Source: Chlamydiia bacterium (GTDB taxonomy: Bacteria > Chlamydiota > Chlamydiia > Chlamydiales > FEN-1388). Taken from it: a stretch of 9,173 bases of DNA. The notes beneath the pieces are model-generated. The model saw nothing but the letters and a program-made list of their open reading frames with translations. It was not told where the DNA came from and searched no databases. The translations under genes and the position numbers were made by a program. Below are positions 1 through 7,132 of this stretch, piece after piece; the first letter of the stretch is position 1, and each line of letters begins with the position of its first letter. The DNA lies in assembly GCA_023269335.1 (NCBI GenBank), contig JAHFTM010000052.1, positions 1 to 9,173 of the forward strand, given 5' to 3'.

Positions 1-834
1 TTTAGAATAGCTGTCAGCCCTGATGGCAAGAGAGCCTATGTAGCAAATAGCGACGGCACAACACTTTCTATTATCAACACCCATACAAATAAAGTTATCG
101 GGGTTATCAATGGCTTTGACGGTCCATCAGGTGTAGCAATCACTCCCAACGGCAAATTTGCCTATGTCAATAATTATGGAGGCTCTCAAGGTGTTGGAAG
201 TGGCAATGGAACAACCGTGAGTGTGGTAAATTTAAAAACTAAGACTATTATTAAAGAAATTACAGTAGGGCTTGCTCCTGCTGCCTTAGTCTTATCCCCA
301 AATGGTAAATTTGTCTATGTAATCAATTATGTTGATGGCAATCCAGGTACTGGCACCATGAGCATCATTAAAACAAAAAACAATCGAGTAATCGCTACTG
401 TCTCTGGATTTTTCGGCCCCTTTAGCCTTGCTGTAACGCCAAACGGAAAATATGCCTATGTCACAAACTTTGGAAGCAATAATTTTGCTCCAATAGGCAC
501 CACCGTAAGCGTTGTCAAATTATTTCATCACCCTAAAATAGTGAAGACAATTGACCTTGCGATACAACCATCTGGCATTGCAATTACGCCAAATGGCCGT
601 TTTGCCTACGTGACGAACTACAATACTCTGTATGCAGGAAGTAACTTCACTAATCTCACCGCAGGTCAAGGAACTGTGAATATTATCGATACCCGCACAA
701 ATAAAGTGATCCCTCCAACAATAGGCGTTGGACAATCTCCCAATGCAGTGGCAATAGCCCCCAATGGCAAATGGGCTTATGTAACCAACTTTATCTCTAA
801 CTCTGTTGATGTCATTCAGTTACAAGATAAATAA
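1..834 (+). CDS. YVTN-family beta-propeller protein, 5' truncated by window edge
   Basis: The reading frame is open from base 1 to the TAA at 832-834, giving 277 visible residues. The gene therefore starts upstream of the window; an apparent GTG start at 217 is just an internal valine. Six copies of a blade motif are visible: (S/T/A)P(N/D)GK.AYV.N, with prolines near visible residues 7, 49, 100, 147, 197 and 254. Each is followed by a T.SV(V/I)(N/D)..TNKVI-type strand. This is the YVTN beta-propeller signature (cytochrome D1-like/Lactonase fold). Loops between strands are rich in Gly, Ser, Asn and Thr and vary in length; the longest is before the last blade. The protein ends just after the final blade. 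Such propellers are usually exported or surface binding scaffolds, but no signal peptide can be seen because the N-terminus is missing, and no catalytic residues are recognisable. No terminator hairpin is evident after the stop. Confidence 0.9.
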   Translation, partial: FRIAVSPDGKRAYVANSDGTTLSIINTHTNKVIGVINGFDGPSGVAITPNGKFAYVNNYGGSQGVGSGNGTTVSVVNLKTKTIIKEITVGLAPAALVLSPNGKFVYVINYVDGNPGTGTMSIIKTKNNRVIATVSGFFGPFSLAVTPNGKYAYVTNFGSNNFAPIGTTVSVVKLFHHPKIVKTIDLAIQPSGIAITPNGRFAYVTNYNTLYAGSNFTNLTAGQGTVNIIDTRTNKVIPPTIGVGQSPNAVAIAPNGKWAYVTNFISNSVDVIQLQDK

Positions 835-1037
835 ATTGAAAGCCAACCGACTTTTAATTGCGTGCTGGCCTGTGATTATGTGATTTTCCTGAGCTGCATA
901 CCAGGCAAATAAACCCAAAACTCAGGTTATTAAAAAATTCGCACAGCACGTCATTTATAAAAAAAGTACTCTTGATTTTTTCTATACAAAGGCAATAGCA
1001 TGTCCTCAACTTTTAGAAAATAATGCATGGAGGTGTC
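835..1037. other. Intergenic region between the propeller gene and the small membrane protein gene
   Basis: These 203 bases contain no convincing ORF, RNA gene or repeat. The 3' part is AT-rich and holds the only candidate promoter elements for the next gene. A GCCTG/CAGGC pair (868-872 and 902-906) is too short and widely spaced to be a terminator. Confidence 0.6.
972..1001 (+). promoter_or_regulatory. Weak sigma-70-like promoter candidate for the small membrane protein gene
   Basis: TTGATT (972-977) and TAGCAT (996-1001) are separated by 18 bases, and each matches four of six consensus positions. TATACA at 983-988 is an alternative -10 box but lacks a matching -35. Placement is sensible, about 36 bases before the chosen start codon. 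The match is weak and could be chance in AT-rich DNA. Confidence 0.22.
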
Positions 1038-1472
1038 ATGAGTACTATATTAGGTTTTAATTATCATGTGGTTACAGGTCAAGTATCACAAACCGCAATG
1101 CAAGCCTACAGTACGGCCTGTACTAGTGTTGTGTTTTTGAGCAGTAAATGCGTTGAGCTTACAAATCAAGCGCTTATTTACTCTTCACCCTACATTCAAA
1201 ACCTTGCAGCCAAAAGTCAACTCCTTTGGACTCAATCACAACCCCACATCGCTACTTTCTGGACAGCATTCTCTCAATTTTTACAATCACCTCTCGGAAC
1301 AGCAATGGCGCTTCTTACGACGACAATAGTTTTGATGAAATTATCACAGCTGACAGAAGATAAGATTGCCACTATGTTCTTTATGACGCTGGGAATTGCT
1401 GCTGCTGTGGCAAGCGGTGCATTCTTATTGCAAGCAGGTTTTTTACCTACTCCTTTGTTGGCACAAACCTAA
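1038..1472 (+). CDS. Small protein with paired C-terminal hydrophobic segments, Inc-like candidate
   Basis: I do not recognise this 144-residue protein by family. The start at 1038 is chosen over the in-frame ATG at 1023 because GGAGG (1029-1033) lies just upstream of 1038 and inside the longer version. The first 85 residues are polar to amphipathic, rich in Ser, Gln, Thr and Ala, with no classical signal peptide. Two hydrophobic stretches follow at about residues 86-103 and 110-133, joined by a short charged linker (residues 101-109, containing K, E, D and K). The sequence ends with a short tail after LPTPLLA. A closely spaced pair of membrane helices is the bilobed pattern typical of chlamydial inclusion-membrane proteins secreted by the type III system. 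Given the chlamydial context this is a reasonable hypothesis, but any small two-helix membrane protein would look similar. It faces the UGP3-like gene convergently and shares a hairpin with it. Confidence 0.75.
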   Translation: MSTILGFNYHVVTGQVSQTAMQAYSTACTSVVFLSSKCVELTNQALIYSSPYIQNLAAKSQLLWTQSQPHIATFWTAFSQFLQSPLGTAMALLTTTIVLMKLSQLTEDKIATMFFMTLGIAAAVASGAFLLQAGFLPTPLLAQT

Positions 1473-1480
1473 CAAAATAG

Positions 1481-1503
1481 GTGAGCGAGTTCTGCTCGCT
1501 CAC
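1481..1503. terminator. Hairpin between convergent genes, probable bidirectional terminator
   Basis: A perfect 9-bp stem GTGAGCGAG / CTCGCTCAC (1481-1489 and 1495-1503) with a five-base loop lies 8 bases after the TAA of the small membrane protein gene. It also overlaps the last codon of the convergent gene. On the - strand it is followed by CTATTTTG, a short T run; on the + strand the following sequence is not T-rich. It is therefore a better terminator for the leftward gene than for the rightward one. Confidence 0.65.
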
Positions 1504-3671
1504 GTACACTTCTGAAGCCTGATTTGCTTTTCAGAGTCGACACTATATTTCCACTTCTGGTTTTTATCTACCTTCATCTTTTCAAAATGCAGCTCTATAC
1601 TGCCATCTACAGCCGGACGCGCGCAGCACCTTGTATTAGCTGGCACACAAATTTCTTGTGCCCCATGAAAGGTTACATTTTCGGCAATGAACTCAGAATT
1701 ACCTTCCAACACAATCTTCAAAGCCTCTTTTCGTTGAATCTGACCCTTCCAGTAGCAATTTTGTGTGCTTCTATCAATGCCACGATTGACCACTTTTACA
1801 TTCATAAGTGTACAGCTGCCAACCTGCTCAGAAAACTGCCTCAATTTTGTCTCAGGATCAACTGTTCCCGTGATTTGATGAGCCTCAATTAAAAGCGAGC
1901 CATCCAAAGTAAGATTGTGGATATCGCATTCGGCAATTTCTACATTCAGCTCTGAATATAACGAGATGTCGCCTCCTCTAATTTTTTGTGCGATGATGCT
2001 GTAAAGAGGGCCTAAAGCAGGGTGATATAAAAAAATAAGCGTGGGGCCATATTTTAAATATTCCTCAATGCTATTTACTGGAGGCGTTTTTACTTGACAA
2101 TGCGTACTTAGTAAATCACAGTTTGCTTTCATCAGATCATAAAAAGCTGCTTCCGGCGTTTCTCCAAATGTTGCCCCATCATATGCTCTTTTAGCTACAG
2201 ATAGTGTTTTGAGGCGACTATTTACGATAATATAGGTCTTCAATAAACCTACATTTTTTGCCGTGAAGGCATCGCCAATATTTTGCATAGTAGACTCAAG
2301 GCGCGCCCCATCAACTGACACCAATTTCTTATTACGCAAAGTCTGTACAGGCAGCTTCATATTCACAAGCATACCAGGAATTGGCATGCTATCAACTGCC
2401 TGCATAATCTCTTGAATGCTTGCAAAAAGAATATTCGTATTAGCAACAAAGAGCTCTTTTTTTTCGCTTTGCATCTTCAGGCTTGAAAATTCCGTATATT
2501 CCAAATTGCTGATAGCAAATTTGCCCTCTTTTTCTTTCAACACATTCATGCCTTCATGCAGATTCTCAAGCCTTGCACAGGTGGTAAAACCCAAAGCGAG
2601 GTTATGTTTGAAGCCATAGCCTGAAAGAGCAAGCAATCCACTATCCACCCCTGCTAAAGGATTGTTGATTTGTCTTACAAGGAGCGCTTTTCTTTTTTGC
2701 TTGTCAAGCCAAGCGAGCGCCCCTGTATCCTTGGCAAGCTTCCAAATCACTCCATGGCCTCCAGGTTTTAAAAAAAGCTCACAAGGCGCCGACATTGCCC
2801 AATTTCCCTCAATCGTAACTACCGGCGTCAGAGGCTGAATAATAAAGAAAAAGCTCTCCTTGCCTCGTCCATACCAGCTATTTTTCTCACAAAGGCGCAA
2901 AATTTCTGCATGGTTCATTTTTTCCTGAGATGTCATGAGCACAATGGGCGTTTTCAACTCTTTTTGAAAAAGCTTATAAAAAAGATACTCACGCGCTTCA
3001 AGATCGCGAATCAAAAGCTCAAAAAGAGTTTTCCCTAAAAAGAGAAGTCTTGCCGCAGGAAGTGGCTGGTTGCTTTTTTCATCTACAAGATGTAAACGAT
3101 CTCCAGCGCCACCTACAGCATAAAGCTCTGCAATATCACACAGGGTGCTTATTCCTTTCATAACAAGTTCATTCAGCTCTTCTGAATTTTCTCTGATATC
3201 ATAAACAGGAGGAGGGAGATAGCTCACACCGCTTTCTACAGGCTCTCCTTTCAGTTGAGCGCGCATGAGCCCCAACACCTTCAAATGGTATCCGATAATA
3301 CCACCAAGCGGTTCATAAAAGCGTTCAAGTGAGAGTAGAATATCTAGTACTTTTGTGCAGGCTTCTAATTTATTTTCGAGCTCATTGAAGCCCTCAAAGA
3401 CGACGGCTCCTTGATCAATTGCCACAAGGCTATATAGAGCATATTCTGCCTCTAATGGAAGCCTGGCAAGATATTGCTTTAAAAAGGGATATGCATCAAA
3501 AAATGAGGTGATCTCAGGAAGTGTGGCAAGGTAGGCAATTTTATCTTCTAAAGGATCGTTTGAAAGGGAAAAGGCATTCAATTTGGCGAGCAAGGTTGAT
3601 TGTTTTTCGAACATTGCATCTAGATGTTGTAGTATCCGTGTGCGTGGTTCACCATCTACTTTCAAAGACAT
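1500..3671 (-). CDS. UGP3-like UTP-sugar-1-phosphate uridylyltransferase (UDPGP family)
   Basis: This 723-residue protein starts at an ATG preceded by GGGAGGG (3675-3681). Residues 183-345 carry a nucleotidyltransferase core of the UDPGP type. The features are the nucleotide-binding loop GGAGDRL (187-193), PIVLMTS (242-248), NSWYGRG (264-270), QPLTPVV (279-285), KPGGHGVIWK (302-311) and VRQINN..AGVD (332-343); EYTEF follows at 391-395. From memory, these blocks and the overall length match the chloroplast UDP-glucose pyrophosphorylase 3 of plants much better than bacterial GalU or eukaryotic UAP1/UGP2. The likely reaction is UTP + glucose-1-phosphate to UDP-glucose + PPi, but the sugar cannot be read from the sequence. 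Residues 1-180 are mainly helical; the C-terminal part (about 570-720) alternates hydrophobic residues like a beta-rich domain. No signal peptide or membrane segment is seen, so it is probably cytosolic. It is divergent from the SWIB gene and shows no operon partners. Confidence 0.8.
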   Translation of the reverse strand: MSLKVDGEPRTRILQHLDAMFEKQSTLLAKLNAFSLSNDPLEDKIAYLATLPEITSFFDAYPFLKQYLARLPLEAEYALYSLVAIDQGAVVFEGFNELENKLEACTKVLDILLSLERFYEPLGGIIGYHLKVLGLMRAQLKGEPVESGVSYLPPPVYDIRENSEELNELVMKGISTLCDIAELYAVGGAGDRLHLVDEKSNQPLPAARLLFLGKTLFELLIRDLEAREYLFYKLFQKELKTPIVLMTSQEKMNHAEILRLCEKNSWYGRGKESFFFIIQPLTPVVTIEGNWAMSAPCELFLKPGGHGVIWKLAKDTGALAWLDKQKRKALLVRQINNPLAGVDSGLLALSGYGFKHNLALGFTTCARLENLHEGMNVLKEKEGKFAISNLEYTEFSSLKMQSEKKELFVANTNILFASIQEIMQAVDSMPIPGMLVNMKLPVQTLRNKKLVSVDGARLESTMQNIGDAFTAKNVGLLKTYIIVNSRLKTLSVAKRAYDGATFGETPEAAFYDLMKANCDLLSTHCQVKTPPVNSIEEYLKYGPTLIFLYHPALGPLYSIIAQKIRGGDISLYSELNVEIAECDIHNLTLDGSLLIEAHQITGTVDPETKLRQFSEQVGSCTLMNVKVVNRGIDRSTQNCYWKGQIQRKEALKIVLEGNSEFIAENVTFHGAQEICVPANTRCCARPAVDGSIELHFEKMKVDKNQKWKYSVDSEKQIRLQKCT

Positions 3672-3698
3672 AATCCCTCCCGTTTTGGGTAAAAAGCT

Positions 3699-3729
3699 AT
3701 CATAAAACCGACTTAAGCAACACTTGCAA
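3699..3729 (-). promoter_or_regulatory. Candidate promoter of the UGP3-like gene
   Basis: Read on the - strand, TTGCAA (3724-3729) and TATGAT (3699-3704) are separated by 19 bases. The -10 box is good (five of six), but the spacer is longer than optimal. It lies about 28 bases before the ATG at 3671. Chlamydial promoters often have poor -35 boxes, so this remains only a candidate. Confidence 0.3.
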
Positions 3730-3796
3730 AAATAACTAAGTAAAATTTTTTTTAACAGCCACAGGGAGTAATTTTTATTTTTTTACCAAACTCCGG

Positions 3797-3826
3797 TTGA
3801 CTATAAAGCCAGAGACAAGCTAAAAG
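3797..3826 (+). promoter_or_regulatory. Candidate promoter of the SWIB gene
   Basis: TTGACT (3797-3802) matches five of six positions of the -35 consensus. It is followed after 18 bases by TAAAAG (3821-3826), a weak -10 box. Transcription would start near 3833, leaving a leader of about 47 bases. Confidence 0.35.
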
Positions 3827-3879
3827 AGGCTGTTAGCATTTTTTATGAACTCAGTTCCTAACAAAAAAGGAGTGCAACA

Positions 3880-4164
3880 ATGGCGAAAGAAAAAAAACAA
3901 TCCGCATTGATGAGACCTGTCGAAGTAAGTGCAGCTCTCGTAGAAATAGTCGGAGCAGGGCCTATGCCACGTACTGAAGTGACAAAAAAACTTTGGGAAT
4001 ACATCAAGAAGCATAAGCTTCAAGATCCAAATGCAAAGCGTTTCATTAATCCAGATGCGAAACTTGCAAAAGTTTTAGGAACAAATCAAAAGATTGATAT
4101 GTTCCAAATGACTAAGAAAGTGTCAGGTCACCTTAAAGAAGTTGAACTTACCCACTCTCGCTAA
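3880..4164 (+). CDS. SWIB-domain protein
   Basis: This 94-residue basic protein begins at an ATG with a textbook AAGGAG (3867-3872) seven bases upstream. Almost the whole chain is one SWIB/MDM2-like domain, residues 10-88. The features are LMRPVEVS at the start, MPRTEVTKKLWEYIKKHKLQD (29-49), an RFINPDAKLAKVLG stretch (54-67) and a terminal MFQMTKKVSGHL helix (74-85). A Lys-rich N-terminus (MAKEKKQ) precedes it. In eukaryotes the SWIB fold is part of SWI/SNF chromatin remodelling. Among bacteria, short stand-alone copies and a fusion to topoisomerase I are characteristic of Chlamydiae, where a role in nucleoid condensation has been suggested. It is a monocistronic gene, with a candidate promoter at 3797-3826 and a strong terminator right after the stop. 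Confidence 0.93.
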   Translation: MAKEKKQSALMRPVEVSAALVEIVGAGPMPRTEVTKKLWEYIKKHKLQDPNAKRFINPDAKLAKVLGTNQKIDMFQMTKKVSGHLKEVELTHSR

Positions 4165-4173
4165 GGTCTTTAT

Positions 4174-4209
4174 AACCTCCAAAGAAGCACCTTTTTTGGA
4201 GGTTTTTTT
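4174..4209 (+). terminator. Intrinsic terminator of the SWIB gene
   Basis: A 10-bp perfect stem AACCTCCAAA / TTTGGAGGTT (4174-4183 and 4195-4204) with an 11-base loop runs directly into seven Ts (4203-4209). It begins 9 bases after the stop codon. This is the most canonical Rho-independent terminator in the window, and it implies that lpxG has its own promoter or lives on read-through. Confidence 0.93.
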
Positions 4210-4240
4210 ATTGAATCATCCCCTTGAAACGAGTAGCTAA

Positions 4241-5323
4241 GTGTCTCTACATTTCTCCTCATTCAAAACATCTAACCACTTTCTTGAACGACTCTGGGAT
4301 GCAGCCTGTATAGCCTCAATTGTTGGCATCTGGCCCCGATTTATCGAACCAAATCTTCTTTTCACATCACAGCATACACTTCCTATAGCGTTATTGCCAA
4401 AAGAGCTTGATGGACTTACTATTGTACAGTTTAGTGATCTGCACTACTCCTCTTACGTATCAAAAGGCTATCTCGATAAGATTTCACGCCATATCCAAAA
4501 ATTAAAGCCAAGTCTGATTGTTTTTACAGGTGACCTTCTTTCGTACGCAGAGCTCGAAGAGTCAGCGCCTCTTCAAAAATTTTTATCTTCACTTTCAGCG
4601 CCTCTTGGCTGCTATGCAATTTTTGGAAACCACGACTATAAAGAATACACCTCTTTAGCCCTTGATGGTAGCTATCGCATCATCTGTGACCATACGCCTG
4701 TCTTACTTCGTGGCCTTTCACGCATTTTTTCCTCAAAAAAGCTATCCAATGACCCGGAAGTGTTGCAGCCCATTCCTGAAAAAGAAGAGCTCAAGAAAAT
4801 ATTTGCAGACTCTGGATTTCAAGTGCTTCACAATGAAACTGTGCAAATCGGCAAAAAAGGCAGCTATATAAATCTCACAGGTCTTGGTGATATCTGTGCT
4901 AGACAGTGCTTTCCAAATCTTGCTTTTAATCAAACAGATTCACGCTTTCCATCAATTGTTCTCTCTCACAATCCCGATTCTTACCCTCTTTTAGAGCATT
5001 ATCCGGGTGATCTTTTACTTTTTGGACACACGCATGGTGGACAAGTAAATCTGCCCTTTATCTGGGAGAAAATCACCCCTCTGAAGAATAAAAAGCTGAA
5101 GAGCGGCCTTGTAGCTTTCCCAGAAAAAGAGCGTTTTTTGTACATCAATCGCGGCCTTGGTTCCACATTCCCTTTTCGCTGGTTTGCGCCGCCAGAAATT
5201 GCAAAAATTACGCTTGCACGTTCAAATCTTGTAAGAAGCACACTTTTTGCACCTACATTTTCAGAAGAAAAGGGGCTCAAAGCGCCACTTTTTACAAGTT
5301 CTTACTCTATTGAAAACGAGTGA
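4241..5323 (+). CDS. lpxG: UDP-2,3-diacylglucosamine pyrophosphatase LpxG (metallophosphoesterase)
   Basis: This 360-residue protein of the calcineurin-like phosphoesterase fold (YaeI type) shows all family metal-binding motifs. They are SDLH (65-68), GDLL (97-100), GNHD (129-132), LSHNPD (241-246) and GHTHGGQ (262-268). The chlamydial member at this locus (CT461) is the enzyme that replaces LpxH/LpxI in lipid A synthesis. It splits UDP-2,3-diacylglucosamine into UMP and 2,3-diacylglucosamine-1-phosphate (lipid X) at the inner membrane face. The assignment here rests on the motifs plus the position directly after SWIB. A hydrophobic stretch at about 21-31 could help membrane association. The start is a GTG at 4241; an in-frame TAA ends just before it, so no longer version exists, and no good Shine-Dalgarno is visible. 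No ATG is available before the SDLH motif. The stop overlaps the truA start. Confidence 0.87.
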   Translation: MSLHFSSFKTSNHFLERLWDAACIASIVGIWPRFIEPNLLFTSQHTLPIALLPKELDGLTIVQFSDLHYSSYVSKGYLDKISRHIQKLKPSLIVFTGDLLSYAELEESAPLQKFLSSLSAPLGCYAIFGNHDYKEYTSLALDGSYRIICDHTPVLLRGLSRIFSSKKLSNDPEVLQPIPEKEELKKIFADSGFQVLHNETVQIGKKGSYINLTGLGDICARQCFPNLAFNQTDSRFPSIVLSHNPDSYPLLEHYPGDLLLFGHTHGGQVNLPFIWEKITPLKNKKLKSGLVAFPEKERFLYINRGLGSTFPFRWFAPPEIAKITLARSNLVRSTLFAPTFSEEKGLKAPLFTSSYSIENE

Positions 5324-6102
5324 TGCCGGTGATGCATGATATGACAGCGTTTAATTATAAACTCATCATTGCTTACGACGGCACAGCCTATAGTGGCTGG
5401 CAAATGCAGCCAAATGCCATATCCATTCAAGAGCTTTTCGAAAACGCTCTTCACACCCTCACTCGGGAAAAAGTACGCCTTATCGGCTCAGGAAGAACAG
5501 ATGCCGGAGTCCATGCTCGTGGCCAGGTGGCCCATTTTAAATGCTCAAAGGCACTTGATCTAGGGTATCTGTTTTGTGCACTCAACGGCATTCTTCCAAT
5601 CGATATTCGTCTCTTGCATATTGAAAGCGCTCCCCTCACTTTTCACGCACAAAGAAGTGCTCTTCGGAAAATCTACCACTATAACCTCTGTTTTGAACCT
5701 GTCGTGCTGCCCTTTGACCGGCTCTATCGCTATCACTTTAGAAAAGCAGTCTCACTTGATCTGTTACAAGAGGCAGCACGCCTTTTCGTTGGCACGCATG
5801 ACTTCACCTCTTTTGCCAATTCAGGCGACGAGGGCGCCTGCAGAAAAAACCCCGTGCGCACCATCTATCGGCTGGATGTCGTGAAGCAAGAGCAGGGTGT
5901 GCGCCTCGAGTTTGAGGGCAATGGCTTTTTGTATAAGATGGTAAGAAACATTGTAGGGATGCTATTGAATGTAGCTTCAGGCAAGCGTTCAATCAATGAA
6001 ATTGAAACTCTCTTTCAAGCAAAAGATCGAAGACTTGCACCGCAGTCCGCCCCTGCGCAGGGACTTTTCTTAATGAAGGTCTTTTATCCCCATCCCCAAT
6101 AG
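5323..6102 (+). CDS. truA: tRNA pseudouridine(38-40) synthase TruA
   Basis: This protein of about 259 residues is a normal length for TruA, which converts uridines 38-40 of the tRNA anticodon arm to pseudouridine. The catalytic block GSGRTDAGVHARGQVAHF (residues 56-73 here) carries the invariant aspartate at 60. Other family signatures are IAYDGTAYSGWQ near the N-terminus, FHAQRSALRKIYHY (107-120), GTHDFTSFA (157-165), FEGNGFLYKMVRNIVG (197-212) and APAQGLFL near the end. Several starts are possible: GTG 5320, ATG 5323, ATG 5332 and ATG 5341. ATG 5323 is chosen because it overlaps the lpxG stop as TGATG, the usual arrangement for translational coupling. The family's conserved region would also be intact from 5341. 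No clear terminator follows before the convergent abiEii gene. Confidence 0.95.
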   Translation: MPVMHDMTAFNYKLIIAYDGTAYSGWQMQPNAISIQELFENALHTLTREKVRLIGSGRTDAGVHARGQVAHFKCSKALDLGYLFCALNGILPIDIRLLHIESAPLTFHAQRSALRKIYHYNLCFEPVVLPFDRLYRYHFRKAVSLDLLQEAARLFVGTHDFTSFANSGDEGACRKNPVRTIYRLDVVKQEQGVRLEFEGNGFLYKMVRNIVGMLLNVASGKRSINEIETLFQAKDRRLAPQSAPAQGLFLMKVFYPHPQ

Positions 6103-6139
6103 AAACGAATCGATCATTTTTTGTACACAGAGGTAAACG

Positions 6140-7132
6140 TCAATTTTTCGTAATTTTTGATCTCTGATATTTTTGATTGCTTTCGTAAACAAGCTTTGCC
6201 TTCCATTGCAAAAGAGGATGAGCGTTGATTGTCTGAATCAATTCGTGGTCATCTGTGAGTAATGTCGCCTCTATCTTTCCTCCTTCAAATATGCTTTGGA
6301 GAAAAGCTCGTTCTCGTTCTCTCAAAGGAAACAGCGGCTTCAATGCGGCTTTACAATCGGATAGCAATTGATTCGTCCAGCCTAGCCAATCATCATTACG
6401 AAGTAGGTGCTTTCTCAGCACGGGAATCAACTGATCTTTAAGTTCTTTTTCATCGAAATGAAGCTCATCGATAGATATCTGTCGCCAGTCTTTTGACCCC
6501 ATTGCTCCATACACAAGGCTTGCAAGCCGAAGTTGTTCGGCATTTAAAGAACATTTTGTCAACAGCTGATGAGCATCAAATAGGTCACGAGAGGCATGTC
6601 GCCCAAACAGGGCTGAAAGTTTGCCTGCACCAAGTTCATGTATATCTAAAAGTGCGATTTCTTTAGTTTTCCGAGTTCCAATTCTATGTGAACACTGCTT
6701 ATTTATTGGATATAAAGGCGTCCTAAACATAAAATTCAAATCTACTTCTAGGTTGCCATTACCTCCAAGAGCGCTTTCATAGCGAAGTTGCCACTTCCCT
6801 CCTGCATGTTTTTCTGGGATTCGTCGAATGCTCAAGCCCTCTCTCTGAAAAATAGCCTCTAAAGCTCTTTCTATTTCTGGACGTTCAAGAAGCATCTCTT
6901 GTCTATCACGTTTTCCAATATAGTTCAGATCAATGTCCACAGATAACCGTGGAAGGTCAAAGAAGAACAGATTCAAGGCCGTCCCTCCTTTTAAAACTAA
7001 CCGATCTTTCAAAAGTGGATGTACATTGATACCATCGAGAATGGCCATCAAATGCCAAACTTTTTCCATGATCTCAGGACGAAATCCTGTTTCTACTGCT
7101 TCTTTCAATAATTCTTGTTTAGATATTTTCAT
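6140..7132 (-). CDS. abiEii: AbiEii-family nucleotidyltransferase toxin
   Basis: This 330-residue protein of the AbiEii/AbiGii (type IV toxin, MenA-like) nucleotidyltransferase family carries the family motifs. They are KGGTALN (48-54), the metal-binding pair SVDIDLN with D66 and D68, EVDLNF (129-134) with a third acidic residue D131, and GAGKLSALFGRHASRDLFD (168-186) with K171 and D183. Family members transfer nucleotides to RNA targets (tRNA acceptor ends in the MenA case) and block growth; here the target is unknown. All motif residues appear intact, so it is probably active. The ATG at 7132 lies inside the 3' end of abiEi, overlapping it by 14 bases, with a weak GGGAAG upstream. A GTG at 7150 would add six residues and is less likely. 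The family places toxin after antitoxin in one operon, as here. Confidence 0.9.
   Translation of the reverse strand: MKISKQELLKEAVETGFRPEIMEKVWHLMAILDGINVHPLLKDRLVLKGGTALNLFFFDLPRLSVDIDLNYIGKRDRQEMLLERPEIERALEAIFQREGLSIRRIPEKHAGGKWQLRYESALGGNGNLEVDLNFMFRTPLYPINKQCSHRIGTRKTKEIALLDIHELGAGKLSALFGRHASRDLFDAHQLLTKCSLNAEQLRLASLVYGAMGSKDWRQISIDELHFDEKELKDQLIPVLRKHLLRNDDWLGWTNQLLSDCKAALKPLFPLRERERAFLQSIFEGGKIEATLLTDDHELIQTINAHPLLQWKAKLVYESNQKYQRSKITKN

Larger units (their letters stand above)
3672..3879. other. Divergent intergenic region between the UGP3-like gene and the SWIB gene
   Basis: These 208 AT-rich bases separate two head-to-head genes and should hold both promoters. Ribosome binding sites are clear at both ends: GGGAGGG on the - strand and AAGGAG on the + strand. 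The region also contains a homopolymeric T run (about 3746-3753) and an 8-base inverted pair TAACAGCC (3753-3760) / GGCTGTTA (3828-3835). No RNA gene is recognisable. Confidence 0.6.

Noticed and set aside
217..834. A separate gene starting at GTG 217
   Set aside because: The same frame is open from base 1 and encodes further matching propeller blades, so 217 is an internal codon.
1524..1892. A 122-codon + strand ORF opposite the UGP3-like gene
   Set aside because: It lies wholly antisense to a well-supported coding sequence and shows no recognisable domain or ribosome site.
3819..3837. GCTAA / TTAGC hairpin in the SWIB leader
   Set aside because: Only 5 bp with a 9-base loop, AT-rich, and no flanking features; within chance expectation.
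6103..6139. Terminator between convergent truA and abiEii
   Set aside because: A T run (6116-6122) is present but no stable stem precedes it on either strand.
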